This document shows positions 1-12,136 of a stretch of DNA of 64,000 nucleotides, in pieces. Origin of the DNA: Isoetes taiwanensis (Eukaryota > Streptophyta > Lycopodiopsida > Isoetales > Isoetaceae); assembly GCA_021234155.1 (NCBI GenBank), contig JAJEKV010000002.1:486613-550612 (forward strand), in the 5' to 3' direction. Below the pieces are notes generated by a model, which had not been told where the DNA came from, did no database searches, and saw only the letters and a list, made by a program, of their open reading frames with translations. A program made the translations under genes and the position numbers. Every line of letters begins with the position of its first letter. Position 1 is the stretch's first letter.

Positions 1-2369
1 TTTGTCCTTTTTTCAATAATGGTCCAACATCCAAGGGCCTACAAATAAAAGCCCCTTTTTATTTGAGCTAAACATGCAACTCCTCGTGGAGCAGCATTTG
101 TGGCGGATTGCAAGATATTTGAAGGGCCAGACTACCGGGGAGGTTTGCTAAGAATTTGAGTATACCGAATTTAAGAACCAGTAGACCGTGTTTTAGTCTC
201 CCTGCGCGCCCGGTGAATTCAGGAAAAAAATCTGGAATCGTGGATTCAGAGGTATTGACTATACATCCGGGCCGAACAACCCCCGTGATGTAGCTTTTTC
301 CAAAATTGCGGGAGGAGTTAGAGTAGTTTCGACAGAATAAATGGATTAATTATCATTCTAAGCATGCGTTTTTCCTAACCTCAAGTTTTATGCACGCATT
401 TGGGTAGGTGGCTACGTTTAGTTTTGGGGCAGCAGGGTTGCAAATAATCGACAGCCTTTTATCTAATCTTCTTCTCGGCTATCGCGCACCTAAAAATCTG
501 GTATAGAGTTCCGAGGATACGAGTGTCCACCGCACAAAACTCTCGAGCTCAATTAAGCACATGTTCTCAGGCCGGATTTTATGCCGGAATGCCAATCTAC
601 TAAAGTGTACCGAGCTACGCTGTGATGGCGTCGGATCCTCAAGTATCCATCGGTGACAAAGCTCGAGCCCGGGCAAAGGGCTGTATATTTTACCAATGTT
701 TCTTTCGCCCGCCGCTGATCCTTAAGAGGGTCTCGTGGCCGCATTTATGCATTGTAAAAATCATTCGACCCATCCGCCAGGCCCGCACGGATGGCGCTCT
801 GTAACAAGATCATTTTCAATCCATGCAGAACCGGGTGGTTACGCTTACTGGCGAATCGCTAAAATAGTACTTTGAGCTGGCTGCATGGTTTGTGTTTAGC
901 AAGGATTACAGGAAAGTCAAAAGATCGATATTTTAGGGCTTTTTACATGAGGCCACCGTTATGTTATGTATCTTCAATTGTGTTAAGTGGTTCAAAGCGC
1001 AGCTTTGGTCTATTGCAACTTTCATTTGAATTATCTTCGAGAAATACTTTCACCGTAATTGCCGCGGTCAAGCTTGATCCCTTTAATCTTCGTTCAGTTG
1101 TCTTGTCTCGCATTCTCCGCACTCTTTGGGGATGTGGGTGTTTGTTTTATATTTGAAACACTCTAATAAACAACCTAATGTGTTCTCTGGGCCTCTATTC
1201 TCGCTTTTCCTTGGCTAAGAATGACATTTCAAAGATTCACACGCGAACCAAGGTCTCCGTGGACATCCTTTTTTGGCTTGCACTCATTCTTCCCAAGCAC
1301 TCGCGAAGTAATATAGCTTCCTAATGTAATTGGGATCGTGGACCAAAATTTAAGAAAGCTTGCCGTCAGCGCATCATCTTGGTATCAACTGCCTTCTATT
1401 TTGTGGCAAATGACCGTGGATTTGGTGCAAAGAAGTAGAAGGATAGCCTTAAGTCCACTATACAAAATTCGCCTTTCCAAACAAACACCTTCACATACCG
1501 CTGACGGCGTAGCTAACCTATCGTAGCTATGAGAAAACATAACCGAGCCGGTGGCTTTTGGAACCTGCATAGAGCTGGCCTTGATTCTGGTTAATGCTTG
1601 TTGTGGAAAAGGTGTCCGGGCTTAACGTATGCGGTTTCTCAATCCATGCACTTTGAAGTTTTAGCTTTTTGATTCCACGCTGTGTTTAGCTTGACCTGTA
1701 CAACCCAATAAGCTAGCGAGGAGATTCCGGCCTCACGCATTTAGAGATGATGTAAAGCTCGGACTTCCGCAATGAGGATTATATGACGCAGTTGACACCT
1801 GTGGAAGTTTGGTTTTGCAATGGCTTTGTAGCTACAGCCTAGTACATGGAGAATTTTGAAAAAAGTCGGATTGTTTGATGGCTAATGGGCAATGCTCTGG
1901 ATTGAAGAGCAGATTATTTTATAAAGGTTCATCCTTCCAAGAATGAGCTTATACCTGTGAAATTTCTATCACATCCCTTCTAAGAATTATCTTATCTTCT
2001 ATTTTTCATTATGCATTGTGCTCTCCTCGCTTGTGCTAAAGTATTCTCTGGTGACTATTCTCTATGCAAGTTCAAAAAATTTGCAAGATGTTGATATCTC
2101 TCAGCAATGCTTTACGAAAGCAGCCGATCCATTTTATCTTTTATGCACCACCAATGCCACAGCTTCTATTCAAATAAGACAAATTGAGCGCCATGGTTGC
2201 AACAATGCTATCGAAATGATTCAACACAATTTGTTTTTACATTGTTACAAATGTTGTCGCTTTGAGCCTATAAATTATGTAAATTTTAAAATATATGGTT
2301 TGCAATAACACACCAATCATTTCCGTAATTTTATTTTATTTTGATTTTTATTTTTATTTTGTTTTCTTT

Positions 2370-2750
2370 TGCGGGAATCTCGGTACAAAATTCGTAAAAT
2401 ATAATGTCATAACTACTTCATGAACATTAATTAACACAAACTATTACATTAGACATGTTTAAAATTAAATTTCCTTAAACCCCTTTTTGTTTGGGTGCAT
2501 ATTCACTTGGGTGATTTAGGGCAATGAGCCCTCAGAATTATTATGTTTTGCACGCATAAAATCAACACCATGTAGTATGTATTGCCCTGGAATCTTATAG
2601 TATTTTACAAATCTTGTTATACAAGTATAACAAATTTACATCCATATCCCACAAACTTAAGAACTTTGTGTAATGTGTAGGATTAAGAACAGGTAGCCAT
2701 GCCTCTTATCCAACACCGTTGTTCTAATCACTCGCGGTGAATATCTAATT
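2370..2750. repeat. Inverted-repeat (MITE-like) element remnant in copy A
   Basis: An AT-rich left end (aacacaaactattacattag, then a C-rich aaatttccttaaacccc and gggtgcatattcac) matches the ends of elements at 17000, 20150, 37860 and 54172. The right side keeps only the inner edge of the inverted repeat (cactcgcggtgaatat near 2730), so the element appears truncated there. The corresponding place in copy B is 14555-14945. It does not code for anything recognisable. Confidence 0.5.
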
Positions 2751-4309
2751 ATAATGTGGGGTTTTGTGATTTTATATGCTTTTGGCATGGTTTTCTATAT
2801 GATTTCATGGGCGATAACGAGGTATACCTTAACTCCATATCTAGAGTGCACTTGTTATTTTATTGTCTAAATTCCATATCATCAATGGTTTACCCCTTTT
2901 ATTTTATTCCTCTATTTTTCTTTAACTCTATTTTCTTTCACTCTAGGCCTTTAGGTTATTTTGTAGAAGATGTGTTGGGAACATCATATGGGTCGTTTTG
3001 AACAAATAAAGAACATGGTTCTCGCTTAAAAAGCGACCAAGACTCCTATTTCCTCAGAATCAGCGACGAGCAAAATATTAGGCTGGCCGGAATCGCATTA
3101 GGCTCGAGACTTGTTTCCGGATTTGGTCTATGGGCCGATTTGCTTGGAGCCTAAATCAATTCTTGGCTTACAGCAGTATGGGATGGTCTGCCAGCCACCG
3201 CTTTTCTAAGTTCTCAAACACTCTGTTTGTGGGTTAAGGTGACTCGCAAGCGTGGACTTAACTCGTCGTAGGTGAGTCGAGTATTGAACGCTGGTTCAAA
3301 CCCAAACCTTTCTATGGAAATGGTACGGGCTTTTTCCCCGATAAATCGCCTTCGTGTTCTGGGTTGTTGAGAAATTGCCGCGCATAATTTTGTCTTTTTA
3401 AATGGTTTTGCCATGTTTCTTGGATAATAAGTGGCAGTGGTCTCTAGATAATTTCAGATAGCATGTGGTTGTGCTCTTTTTGTCTTCGTCCAAAGCTTTA
3501 ATCAAAGAACCCGCAGGCACCTATCCATTTTCGGAAAGTTCAGTCCGAGAACGTGAACAAACTAGGCGTTGTTTCTGAACACGCATTTTTAAGTCCTTAT
3601 TGTTTACTTCTACCTAATTCTTGCGTAAAGCAAAGTTATTCTACCATTAAGAAACCGGACTGACATTTTTATCGCCAGCTTGTTGCCTATTAATCGACCT
3701 TTTATCATACCGAGTTTGTTGGATTTACATATAGGCCTTGCATAAGATATTGTCCTCGAGTATTTTCCGCTTCCAATATGGCATGCCATTCGATTAGGGC
3801 ATGAAAGCCAAACCATTTGAACAGTAGTTTGATTGCGACTTCCAGGCATACAATTTCACTTATTTAGACTTGGCGGCATGTATTTGAGTTCTCCATCCTA
3901 GGGAAGTTTTTGTGGATTGCCATCCGTAGCCTCCTTTTCTCTCACTGGCCTTTGCTGGGTTTTGGGCTCGAAGACTCCGGCAGATCTTTGGGTTTCCCTT
4001 CCTGCTTCGCTTTTCTAACTCAGAAAGGGCGTTTTACCAAGTTTCCTTTGTTAAGTCAAACCCTCAAGACAGTATTCCCTTTGTTTCTTAGGTCGGTCTG
4101 ACCGATTATCTACATACCGATATACATTTCTCCTTAACTTAGCATGTAGCGTAGGATCCAAGTAGGGAGTATACAGAACCAATGAGCAATATGTTAGCGC
4201 ATTTTCCTCTTTGAGTCCCTTTGCCGCCGACAAATTTCCAAATGTGGAATTATGCAAATACATACTAGTGCCTTTTGTGCTTACTTCTCAGATGTAGTCG
4301 GTGAGGCCA

Positions 4310-4362
4310 TCTAACATCTAGATTGGCTGCTTCTATCTAACATCTAGATTAGCTGCTGCTTC
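4310..4362. repeat. Short tandem duplication
   Basis: A block of roughly 30 bases around ctaacatctagatt followed by rgctgct occurs twice in succession. Copy B carries a related but degraded pair at 16508-16560. No function is evident. Confidence 0.6.
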
Positions 4363-4799
4363 GGAGATGAGGGAGCGATGGCTTGCATACGCTCATGGAC
4401 AACTATTAGTTGCATCCACATGGATGCTGGGCATCTATTAATATACAATGAATGGTGGTAGAAAACCTCGATGATCATTCTTACCTTGCGGTGGTTCTCT
4501 TCTCATTATCTTTGTAACCTTTCCATGTTTCATTGCAAGGGATATCTTCTTTATCTTCTTGCTGATTTCGTAATCATACTATTTTAGTACTTTTCAGTAC
4601 CATGGCATCATCCACAAAAGCATCCCCAGATAGTATATGAATAAGCTTTTCTCCTACTTCACCTCCATATGGTTCTAGCTTTGCATATTCCGCCTCTACT
4701 CTAAATTTGACAATGAGACTAGTGATTGCAGAAATGCCCTTTATTTCTATGCTATCATGAATTCACTGAAATCTGCCTTATATTCACACCCCTGACCAT

Positions 4800-5570
4800 C
4801 CTAAGTCCTTCCAGTCAAAAACCTTTTTAGTTAACACAACCATTAATTATCAACTAACATTATTAACAACAATAAGCCATAGAGCTTCTGATTAATATTT
4901 AATTAAAATCCTCATTGTTCCCGGTTTGGTGAGTACCATTATCGGGAAAGAGTCGCAAAACAGAGCCTCAGGGGCTCATAATACATGTACGTAATTAACA
5001 TTCATTACCGCATTGTCTCTTCAAATCCTTATACTTTGCAAACTTAGTATATAAGAGGGTTCAGTACTGAGAACCAGACGCGGTTTAAGTCCAGATCTTG
5101 AATAAATAGTAATTGCTCCATCCGAAGGCTCGCTGTTCCTGGTAACTCCGTGAATATGCACCCAAACCAAAGGGGGTTAAGGAACTTCAATTTTAAAACA
5201 TGTCACACTAATTCCGCAACGACAGCTCTGATGCAAGTATATTTTACCTTATTCCACATCCGACCGCATAGCTGATCCCTCGCTTAGGTATGCATGTACG
5301 TTTTGTATACCGACATTAAAGTTTCAGTAAAATACTATAAGATTTGAGAGAATGTACCAATGCAAAGCAATTTTGGTACATGTATTGTAAATATATTTTG
5401 GGCTCTGGTCATCAATGTGAATCCCTGCGGTGAAATATGCAAGTAACCCAAACTCAGGGTTTAAAGGGACGAATTTAAACAAGTTCTAATAGCTGCGTTG
5501 AATAATGTTAATGGTAGTTGTATTTAATACGCATAGTGGACTTTCGGTCTTCTAGCCCTAAACTAAAGCA
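4800..5570. repeat. Inverted-repeat (MITE-like) element in copy A
   Basis: The left end reads ttagttaacacaaccattaa. The right end carries the same family sequence in reverse (gcacccaaaccaaaggggg at about 5160, aacccaaactcagggttta at about 5447, then aataatgttaatggtag). The equivalent in copy B (17000-17765) shows both ends more clearly. Two right-type ends, at about 5160 and 5447, suggest a nested insertion. It is non-coding as far as can be seen. Confidence 0.55.
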
Positions 5571-8014
5571 AGATAGGTAAACTTATGGGCTCAAACATTA
5601 ATTATCTAGCATCACTACTAAAAAGCACACAATAACATCAAGACAAACAAATTATTTCCACGGTAAAATTAAGAGCTCTGGCAACATAATGCTAGAAACA
5701 CACCTATAAAATGGGTAAAACAACAATATCATAAGGTTTACCGAAAGGAGCCATAGATCAAAAGATAAGCCAAGATAAATCCAAGATAATCCTTTTCGCT
5801 AATTCCACTAAGCCTGCAGCCGCAGCAACTAGGACTGGGTGAAGAAATGTACATGATTTAGTGGCCTTGACCTCTATATCAAGCCGTAGATTATGGTTCC
5901 TTATCACTTCTTTAACCCGCCTTTATTCCAAAATTTCGGAGTAATCTACAGGCTTCCCATCCATGTATGAACATAACATTAGGAGTTGAGGTACCCCAAG
6001 CTCGGGCCTTCTAAATAAGCTGCGCCAGAGCTTAATTGCGTCACAGTTTACCGAAGTTCCATAAGTTCGGTGAAAGATCGCTCAGATTCCTGGGCAAGTA
6101 CGTAACTTCGAATAAAGTTATGTGCCGATATATTCCATAATTCTCAAAGGACAATGTTTCGCATTAGTTTTTCTTCAAGAAAGCATATGGGAATTTCATG
6201 TGCTATTACAGGGAAAGTTCAAACAGCATCAAACCCGGAGAGGCGGCATGATCTCCTACTGCTCTGAATATAAATCCACCGGCCCCTTCAATATAAAATT
6301 CTTGAAATAATTTCGTGACCTCTGCGACGGCAGCGGTTCTGGTGGCCCAAGAATATAATTGTAAAATGCAGCCTTTGTCAATCACGATTCTATGCAACCT
6401 ACCGGTCTAATGCGTTGATCTGCTTTTAAAAGGAAAAGGAATTCTAACGTTAGTTGCAATAAAGATCGCAACCACAAAGGAAGAAACTGTGACATGACAT
6501 AAGCGTATTCAATCGTGCGAAAACTAAATGGATTTTTCTGTGACTTCAAATATTATATCCCAAAAGGTAATAAACTTCTTTCCGCCATTCGGGCTTCTAC
6601 AAGCATACTGCGGAATGTCCTTAGTGGCATACCATTTGCACCATACGAAGTTCCGCCGCAGATTATAGCCTCTCGGTTTTCATTGATTTTAATCTTTTCT
6701 TTGTCATCAACAAACTGTCGCCAACAAAGTGCCCTTTTTTTTGTGCGCAGGGTGCATAATGGGCACATGAAGGCCATTGGATTTTAGTCTTTTTTCAATG
6801 GTCAACAACCAATGTCTACAACAAAGCCCTCTTTTTGTGTGTGTGTGGTGCATAATGGCACGTGAAGGGCTTGAAGGGCGATGTAGCGCAAATTACCGGC
6901 AACATATATTTCTTAATATCATAACTTTGATCCAGAGCTCGAGTATTTATCTTTATCGTGTCGGGTGCTCTTTCCGGTGATCTTTTTGATAGCTCCACAG
7001 ATATGTATTATGTTTGGTAAGTTATCTATGCCAAAACAGCAATTTTACCGGTTTGGTAGGCTTTCTCACATCCTACCGCCTTGATTAATAAAGGATTGCT
7101 TATTGGATATTGCCTCTTTATGGCCTACTCACGAAGTTTGAAAAAAATTACTCATGCATTTTTAGGATTTTGAGGCGCTTATTAAGCAATTCCAAGCATT
7201 TAGATCCTTGTGCTAACAGCGTAGTGTGCTTTTCCACTTTGGTTTCTCACCACAAGAATCCATGGAGGCCAAAGACCGTTAAATTCCAAATTTTCGAAAA
7301 ATGTTTGTGTATGGTGCTTGCAAACTCTTTATGACTTTCAATAATGTGGGACTTAATCTTGCCTTCATCTCTTTATGGTAATCCTTTACTTTATGTTCCC
7401 ATTTGTTTTATTGTGATCAAATTCAAAAGCTACGGTGTGATGAAAGCCTCAAATGGAATCTCCTGGCTTTTTCTCCTCGGTTTGAATTCTGTACCCGTTT
7501 CAGGCCCTTTTATTTTCCTCAATTCCTTCACCATTTTATCTCGATTTGATCTTAGTGTTTTGTACTGAATTGGCAAGAAAGCTCGAAACATATATAATTT
7601 TAATGGTTGCAATGAGCAGGTCTACACTTTGCTTAAAGTCGGTTCAAATTAAATTCTTTTACTTATCGCTTAAACGTTTAGTTTTATGAAGCTTCACATC
7701 TATTGAGCTCTTAAAATGGTTGGACTCAAAGGCCTTAATGCTAAAGCAAAACACATTTGCACTATTGAAACTCTTCATGTCATTAAGTTGAAATCTTTGT
7801 TCGATTCAAAGTTGTTAGTGTTAAAATAAAGCACAAGGATAGCGCCTGGTTCAATCTCCCATGACAAGGACTCCTAACTGGCCATCTTCTTAACAAAATG
7901 TTCTTGGTTCCAACGATAACTCTTCTAAATTACTTTTAATGTTCCGTTGGACCTTTTTGAGGCTCCTTACACTCGCTGAGTATAATTCTTTTTGTTGTTA
8001 TGTTGTCCATCTCG

Positions 8015-8340
8015 AAGGCCCCTCAAGGGCAAAAAAAATTTAGACAACACAAAACCACATAAAAACACTTTAAATTAAAATCCCTAAACCCCTAAGTGGT
8101 TTGGGTGCATATTCACCCGGGAGGGGAGGGGTGCGGATACCCATGTTCTGGGAAGGCCAATTTTTTTTTGCAAATACAAACCATTAACATCCAACATATA
8201 AAAATTAAATCCCCTCAAAACCCTGCGGGTTTCGGGTACATTCCACACCAAGTAATTCCCGCATCGAGAGGAGCTATCGGATGTGTACACCTCGCCATGG
8301 AGCAGGCTTTGATTTAGACCGTAGATAGCTGACCATCCTC
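8015..8340. repeat. Nested left ends of the same inverted-repeat family
   Basis: Two left-type ends follow each other: one starts near 8017 (cccctcaagggcaaaaaaa, then aaatccctaaacccc and gggtgcatattcaccc), and a second starts near 8160 (tttttttttgcaaatacaaa, then aaatcccctcaaaaccc). No matching right end follows, so these look like nested or truncated copies. The same pair is at 20150-20420 in copy B, so the nesting came before the A/B duplication. Confidence 0.5.
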
Positions 8341-9230
8341 GCTGTGGGTATGCTCGCTTGTGGGGTATAACCTCACCGAGAACAAAGTGGAAACTTCCAA
8401 AGGTATTTTTGATTTTCAAATACTATAGAAAATAGAAGAGTATTTTGCGCCGAAAAAGCTAGATTTTTAAGTCAATGAATATTACTATGCCTTTCACCGA
8501 AGAAATTGTTACATTGTTATTTATTCATGATCCCTTTTCATCTTAAAACATTGATAACAACATCGCATAAGCTCAAGGTGCCCTCGAGATTAAGTGTTTG
8601 TGTGTAAGCTATAGCATTCATCTCCACCTCTATTGATGCAAACAAAACCTACTTTGCTGGTGATTTGCATTCGAGATTTCTCAAAAAGCAGGTCAAATCT
8701 ATGTGAAATTTTGACACTTAAAAAGGGAAAAACCAACTGAATTTGTGTAATTTTGAAAAGAGAAAAAGCACTCAAGCATGTATTGCCATAAAACACCTCC
8801 GCATAAGAAAGTTAATCAATGAATCCATCGATAGATAGAAGAGTAGAGATTTCAAGATAGATCAAACATGTTTTTGTGTCATATCCAATTCCGAGGCTGC
8901 CAAAAAGTGGCTCCCGTAAATGAAACCTTCCAGCTTATCTTAATGCATGTCAAACTCCTTAACGCTCATGTGCAAAGCGTGAGTCTCGAAAGCAAAGGAG
9001 GACAAACCTCGCATTTAAAAGGTAAACTTCCTACATAGTTATATAAGTGTTAAAGGTGGTTATTAAGCAAAAACTGCCGCCTCTGTTTAAATGTGAAAGA
9101 ATTTCATGGTTTTACCTAAAACCCCGGTTTTATATATATATATCGTAAAATTCTTTTCATTTCAACAAGTAGGTCGCAAGGGTTTTCTCGAATTTATCAA
9201 CAGTTCGAGTCAGCAACTACCCAGGTAAAT

Positions 9231-10279
9231 GAATCTGTATTATATGTTAACGCCTCTTATTCTAGCCCATGCTACCGTGCTACTAAAAAGTGAATTTAAT
9301 GCTACTAAAAGTGTACTATAAAATGCATCCCAAAATTACATTAATAATCCCCAATTTGCAGAATTTCGAAATTTGTGATGGTTTATTCCACTTCACTCCA
9401 TATGGTGTTTCACTTACTCCCCTCGAAGCTTAAGCAACCAATTTATCCGGCTACGCAACGGTCCCTGCCAGGAGCCCATAAGTCGATACTACAAACCGAG
9501 ATGCATCAAGTCCACTATGCGACTTCCAAACGCTGATTGACTTGAGAAGACAACCGTGAATGGAATAGCATCGGCAATTCTCGCCCAAGTCCAGATGTCC
9601 CAATCAAGGCCAAATCTCCCTAAAAACTCCCACGCCGGCCAAATGACCTCCTCCCAATACCTCGGGCCACTCTGATGGATGTTACCCCGCAAAGAATCCA
9701 TCTGGCCACTTCGGGAAAAGCCTCGTGTGTAGGAAGAGGCTGGAGATGCAGAGTCCGGCGTACCTGTGAGAAAGTGCTTATGAGGCCACCATACAACCGC
9801 TAGGTCCAAATGAAAGAAACCGACCACCACCTTCCGTGCCTCAGTATTGTGTAATTTGCATGATGGGGTCCCTAATGCTCGCGATCAACTCTGCTCACCC
9901 AAACAAAAGGGAGTTCTAGGGGAATTTCTTTTGAAGTTAAAATGTAATGACGGCGTTGCGGCGTACCCATTGGAATTTTAAATGTAGTAATACACAATAT
10001 ATGGAATAATCTTCATGCATTTGTTCGCCGGAACCTTATGATATTTTGTTAATCTTTCTAAATTGCACACCCCAACTTGTGGGGCCATATCTAACAAACG
10101 AAGCCATTCATTATATAAGAATGCACCTAAACAAAAGGGGTTTTAGGAAAATTTTATTGAAATTATAAAATGTAATGGTTTATGTTGTGGGAAATTTTAT
10201 TGAAATTGTAGAATGTAGTAACATATGTTGTCAAATTCTTTTTTTGCCCCCTTCAGGGCCTTGGAACGCATGGTGAGCA
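9231..10279. repeat. Spacer with right-type ends of the inverted-repeat family
   Basis: The A/B homology stops near 9230. The stretch 9860-10270 aligns with 38270-38690: both have tagtattacacaatat-like sequence, cttatgatattttgttaa, cacaacttgtggggcc, a cccaaacaaaggg block and ttattttattttggatgtaa. The ends at 9900 and 10125 are both right-type. 9240-9860 holds no recognised gene. A 113-codon minus-strand ORF at 9489-9830 matches nothing I know. Confidence 0.5.
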
Positions 10280-11770
10280 TATGTTATTTTATTTTGGATG
10301 TAAAAGAAAAAAGATTTGCCCCCTTTGGTAGGGTGTTATACATATTAGAAAAAAAAAAAAAGAGCAAATGTATGTAATGGTTGAAATCCCCCAAGAACCG
10401 AAAGCATGGGCTACTCCAAAGGGCCATTAAAGCCGCGACCTTCCATCTACCCATGAAAAGCATCCATTGCCTCTATCCGCATTAATGTGCACACCATCTC
10501 CGCATTGGTAATGTGAAGCGGGTTGGGGAGTTGCTAAGAGAGACTTTATTAACGCCAGTTGAGTCATTGTGGAAGACTTAATGCCACACCTTCGTGAGTC
10601 GGCCCCAAGACAGGATATAATATTCGACATACCGAAATGGGTTCATCCCAGCCACTCTGGCATGAGATGCTAAGCTTCCCAGACGAGGTTGCCCATAAGC
10701 ATCTTAAGAGATCATGGATCATCAAGATCACCACTCCCGTGCACTCAACTGACATGTACATATTTCCGCCCATATTTGTATTTTGTTTTGTATCTATATG
10801 CTTGACATCAAGCCTATTCCTTTGTCACTCTGCTTCCCCCAAACAACTTTCAGGGTGGGAGGGGGTTTTTATCTCTCGCAAAGAACACGCTTAATGGGGC
10901 CTTTGTTAAATAACCCAGGCCAATCTGGTCACTGTAATACAAAAATTCTATTCTATTAAAAAAATCATATATGCATGTGTTGTGCCACACATATTGCCTC
11001 TAGCCTGTGTGCATTTGCAACAATATTTAGAAACAAAGAAACATGAAATGATGGATTGATGAAGAGGGAGTTTTTGGTTCTGCAAGCCATGGGCGTTGTT
11101 ATTTGCAAAACAGCCCGCCATCTTAGTGGAGTTATAAAGCAATCCAGACATGAGCATAAATAATGACAAGATAAAACATCTACATAAATCCATGAGACCA
11201 TTCTTCATCAGAACATACTTCTTGCAAAAAGGTCATATAAGTTCATCATAGGAATATGAATGTTAAGTCTGAACATTTTGTGAAAGTAAACGCTTCTTTA
11301 TGATGAAGGAACAAAGCACTCTGTTTCCATAGCTACAACTAGCAATCCTCCTGTTTGGATGCAGAATTCTACTACTGCCAGTATGGGGTAAACTTAGCAT
11401 ATCATAAACAAATCACATTCTACAAGAGGGATGTCTTCAAGTTCAGCATCAATTCAATGATGGTGGTCTGGCGATGTGAATAGCCAGGTCCTCAATAGGA
11501 TCTCAACTATAGCCCATCCTTCCCAACAAATACTTCCTCACAATAGATGCATCTATACCAATATGAGAATAAATAAAATACAAATGAGCTTATGATATAT
11601 AAAATGGTACTATCTAAATGTTAATGCTGAACAAAGTCTATCCCAAAGGTGACGATTATGTAAAATTAAAACGACAAATTTTATAAAATAGCATGGTTAC
11701 GTTTCCTTTGCTGTAGGCTATATAAATTACCTCAGTAGCTTAATACTAAATCACTTAAAGCCTTACACTT
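10280..11770. repeat. Duplicated RCC1 upstream block, left copy, first part
   Basis: 10300-10416 and 10950-11770 match 42780-42885 and 42890-43690. The clearest stretch is catatatgcatgtgttgtgcc through to the gttttggttctgcaagccatggg block, followed by agcataaataatgacaagat. In the right copy these parts adjoin and lead straight into the RCC1 gene. Here they are interrupted by a 487-bp inverted-repeat element (10418-10904), and the continuation is found only after unit B, at 22440. No coding region was recognised; it is probably upstream or 5' untranslated DNA of the RCC1 gene. Confidence 0.8.
10418..10904. mobile_element. 487-bp inverted-repeat (MITE-like) insertion
   Basis: The right copy of this locus (42885) lacks the segment. 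It begins aaagggccattaaag and ends cttaatggggccttt, which is the reverse complement of the start with one or two changes, giving terminal inverted repeats of about 15 bases. No transposase is seen, so it would be non-autonomous. A clear target-site duplication could not be read, partly because another 45 or so bases before 10950 are also absent from the right copy. Family assignment is open. Confidence 0.55.
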
Positions 11771-12136
11771 ACAAAATTAATTCAAAAGAGAATAGAAAAG
11801 CTTGAATATTTTTGGGCCCTAAAGCATTTTCACCTAATTTTGCATCTTTCCTTCCTCTCGGGCCTTATCTTCCTACCATTACAAAGAGCATCTTCTCAAT
11901 CAAGTAACTAAAAACTTGTAATTCAAAACACGAAAACAAGTTAGAGAGTTGGGGTCTTAAAATTTTAAGAAGCTCTCCCATTATGTTCTCTCGTGAGCTT
12001 TAAATATGCAGCACAATAAATGTGGGGTTTTTGTGTTTTGCACGCTTTTCACAAAGGCTCTTCCTAAGATTCTTCATCAAGCAGATTCGAATGGATGTAC
12101 TAATGCTGCATATCTAGAGGCACCATTTCTTAGTCG
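11771..12136. other. Unmatched AT-rich segment
   Basis: No gene or repeat partner was found in this interval. It lies between the end of the duplicated RCC1 upstream block and the point where copy B can be matched to base 1 of the window. Because copy A is cut by the window edge, part or all of this segment may belong to the large repeat. Confidence 0.4.

Larger units (their letters stand above)
1..9230. repeat. Large dispersed repeat, copy A (left edge outside window)
   Basis: This stretch matches 12137-21345 in the same order and orientation, with the offset drifting only between about 12117 and 12208 bases. Landmarks seen in both include the opening caatggtc/aacatccaag block, the ccttctaagaattatcttat block (1976 and 14153), the catctaacatctagat block (4310 and 16508), and the tatatatatat run followed by tttcaacaagtagg (9133 and 21253). 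The match begins at base 1, so the true left end is not visible. No transposase, reverse transcriptase or other domain was recognised on either strand. No long terminal direct or inverted repeat bounds it. It may be a non-autonomous transposable element or a segmental duplication. The copies differ by many 1-5 base indels and small replaced blocks. Confidence 0.85.

Noticed and set aside
3285-3310. tRNA-like ggttcaaaccc sequence
   Set aside because: No matching acceptor stem, D-arm or anticodon arm is present around it. The copy B version (about 15500) is changed in the loop, so it is not a conserved tRNA gene.
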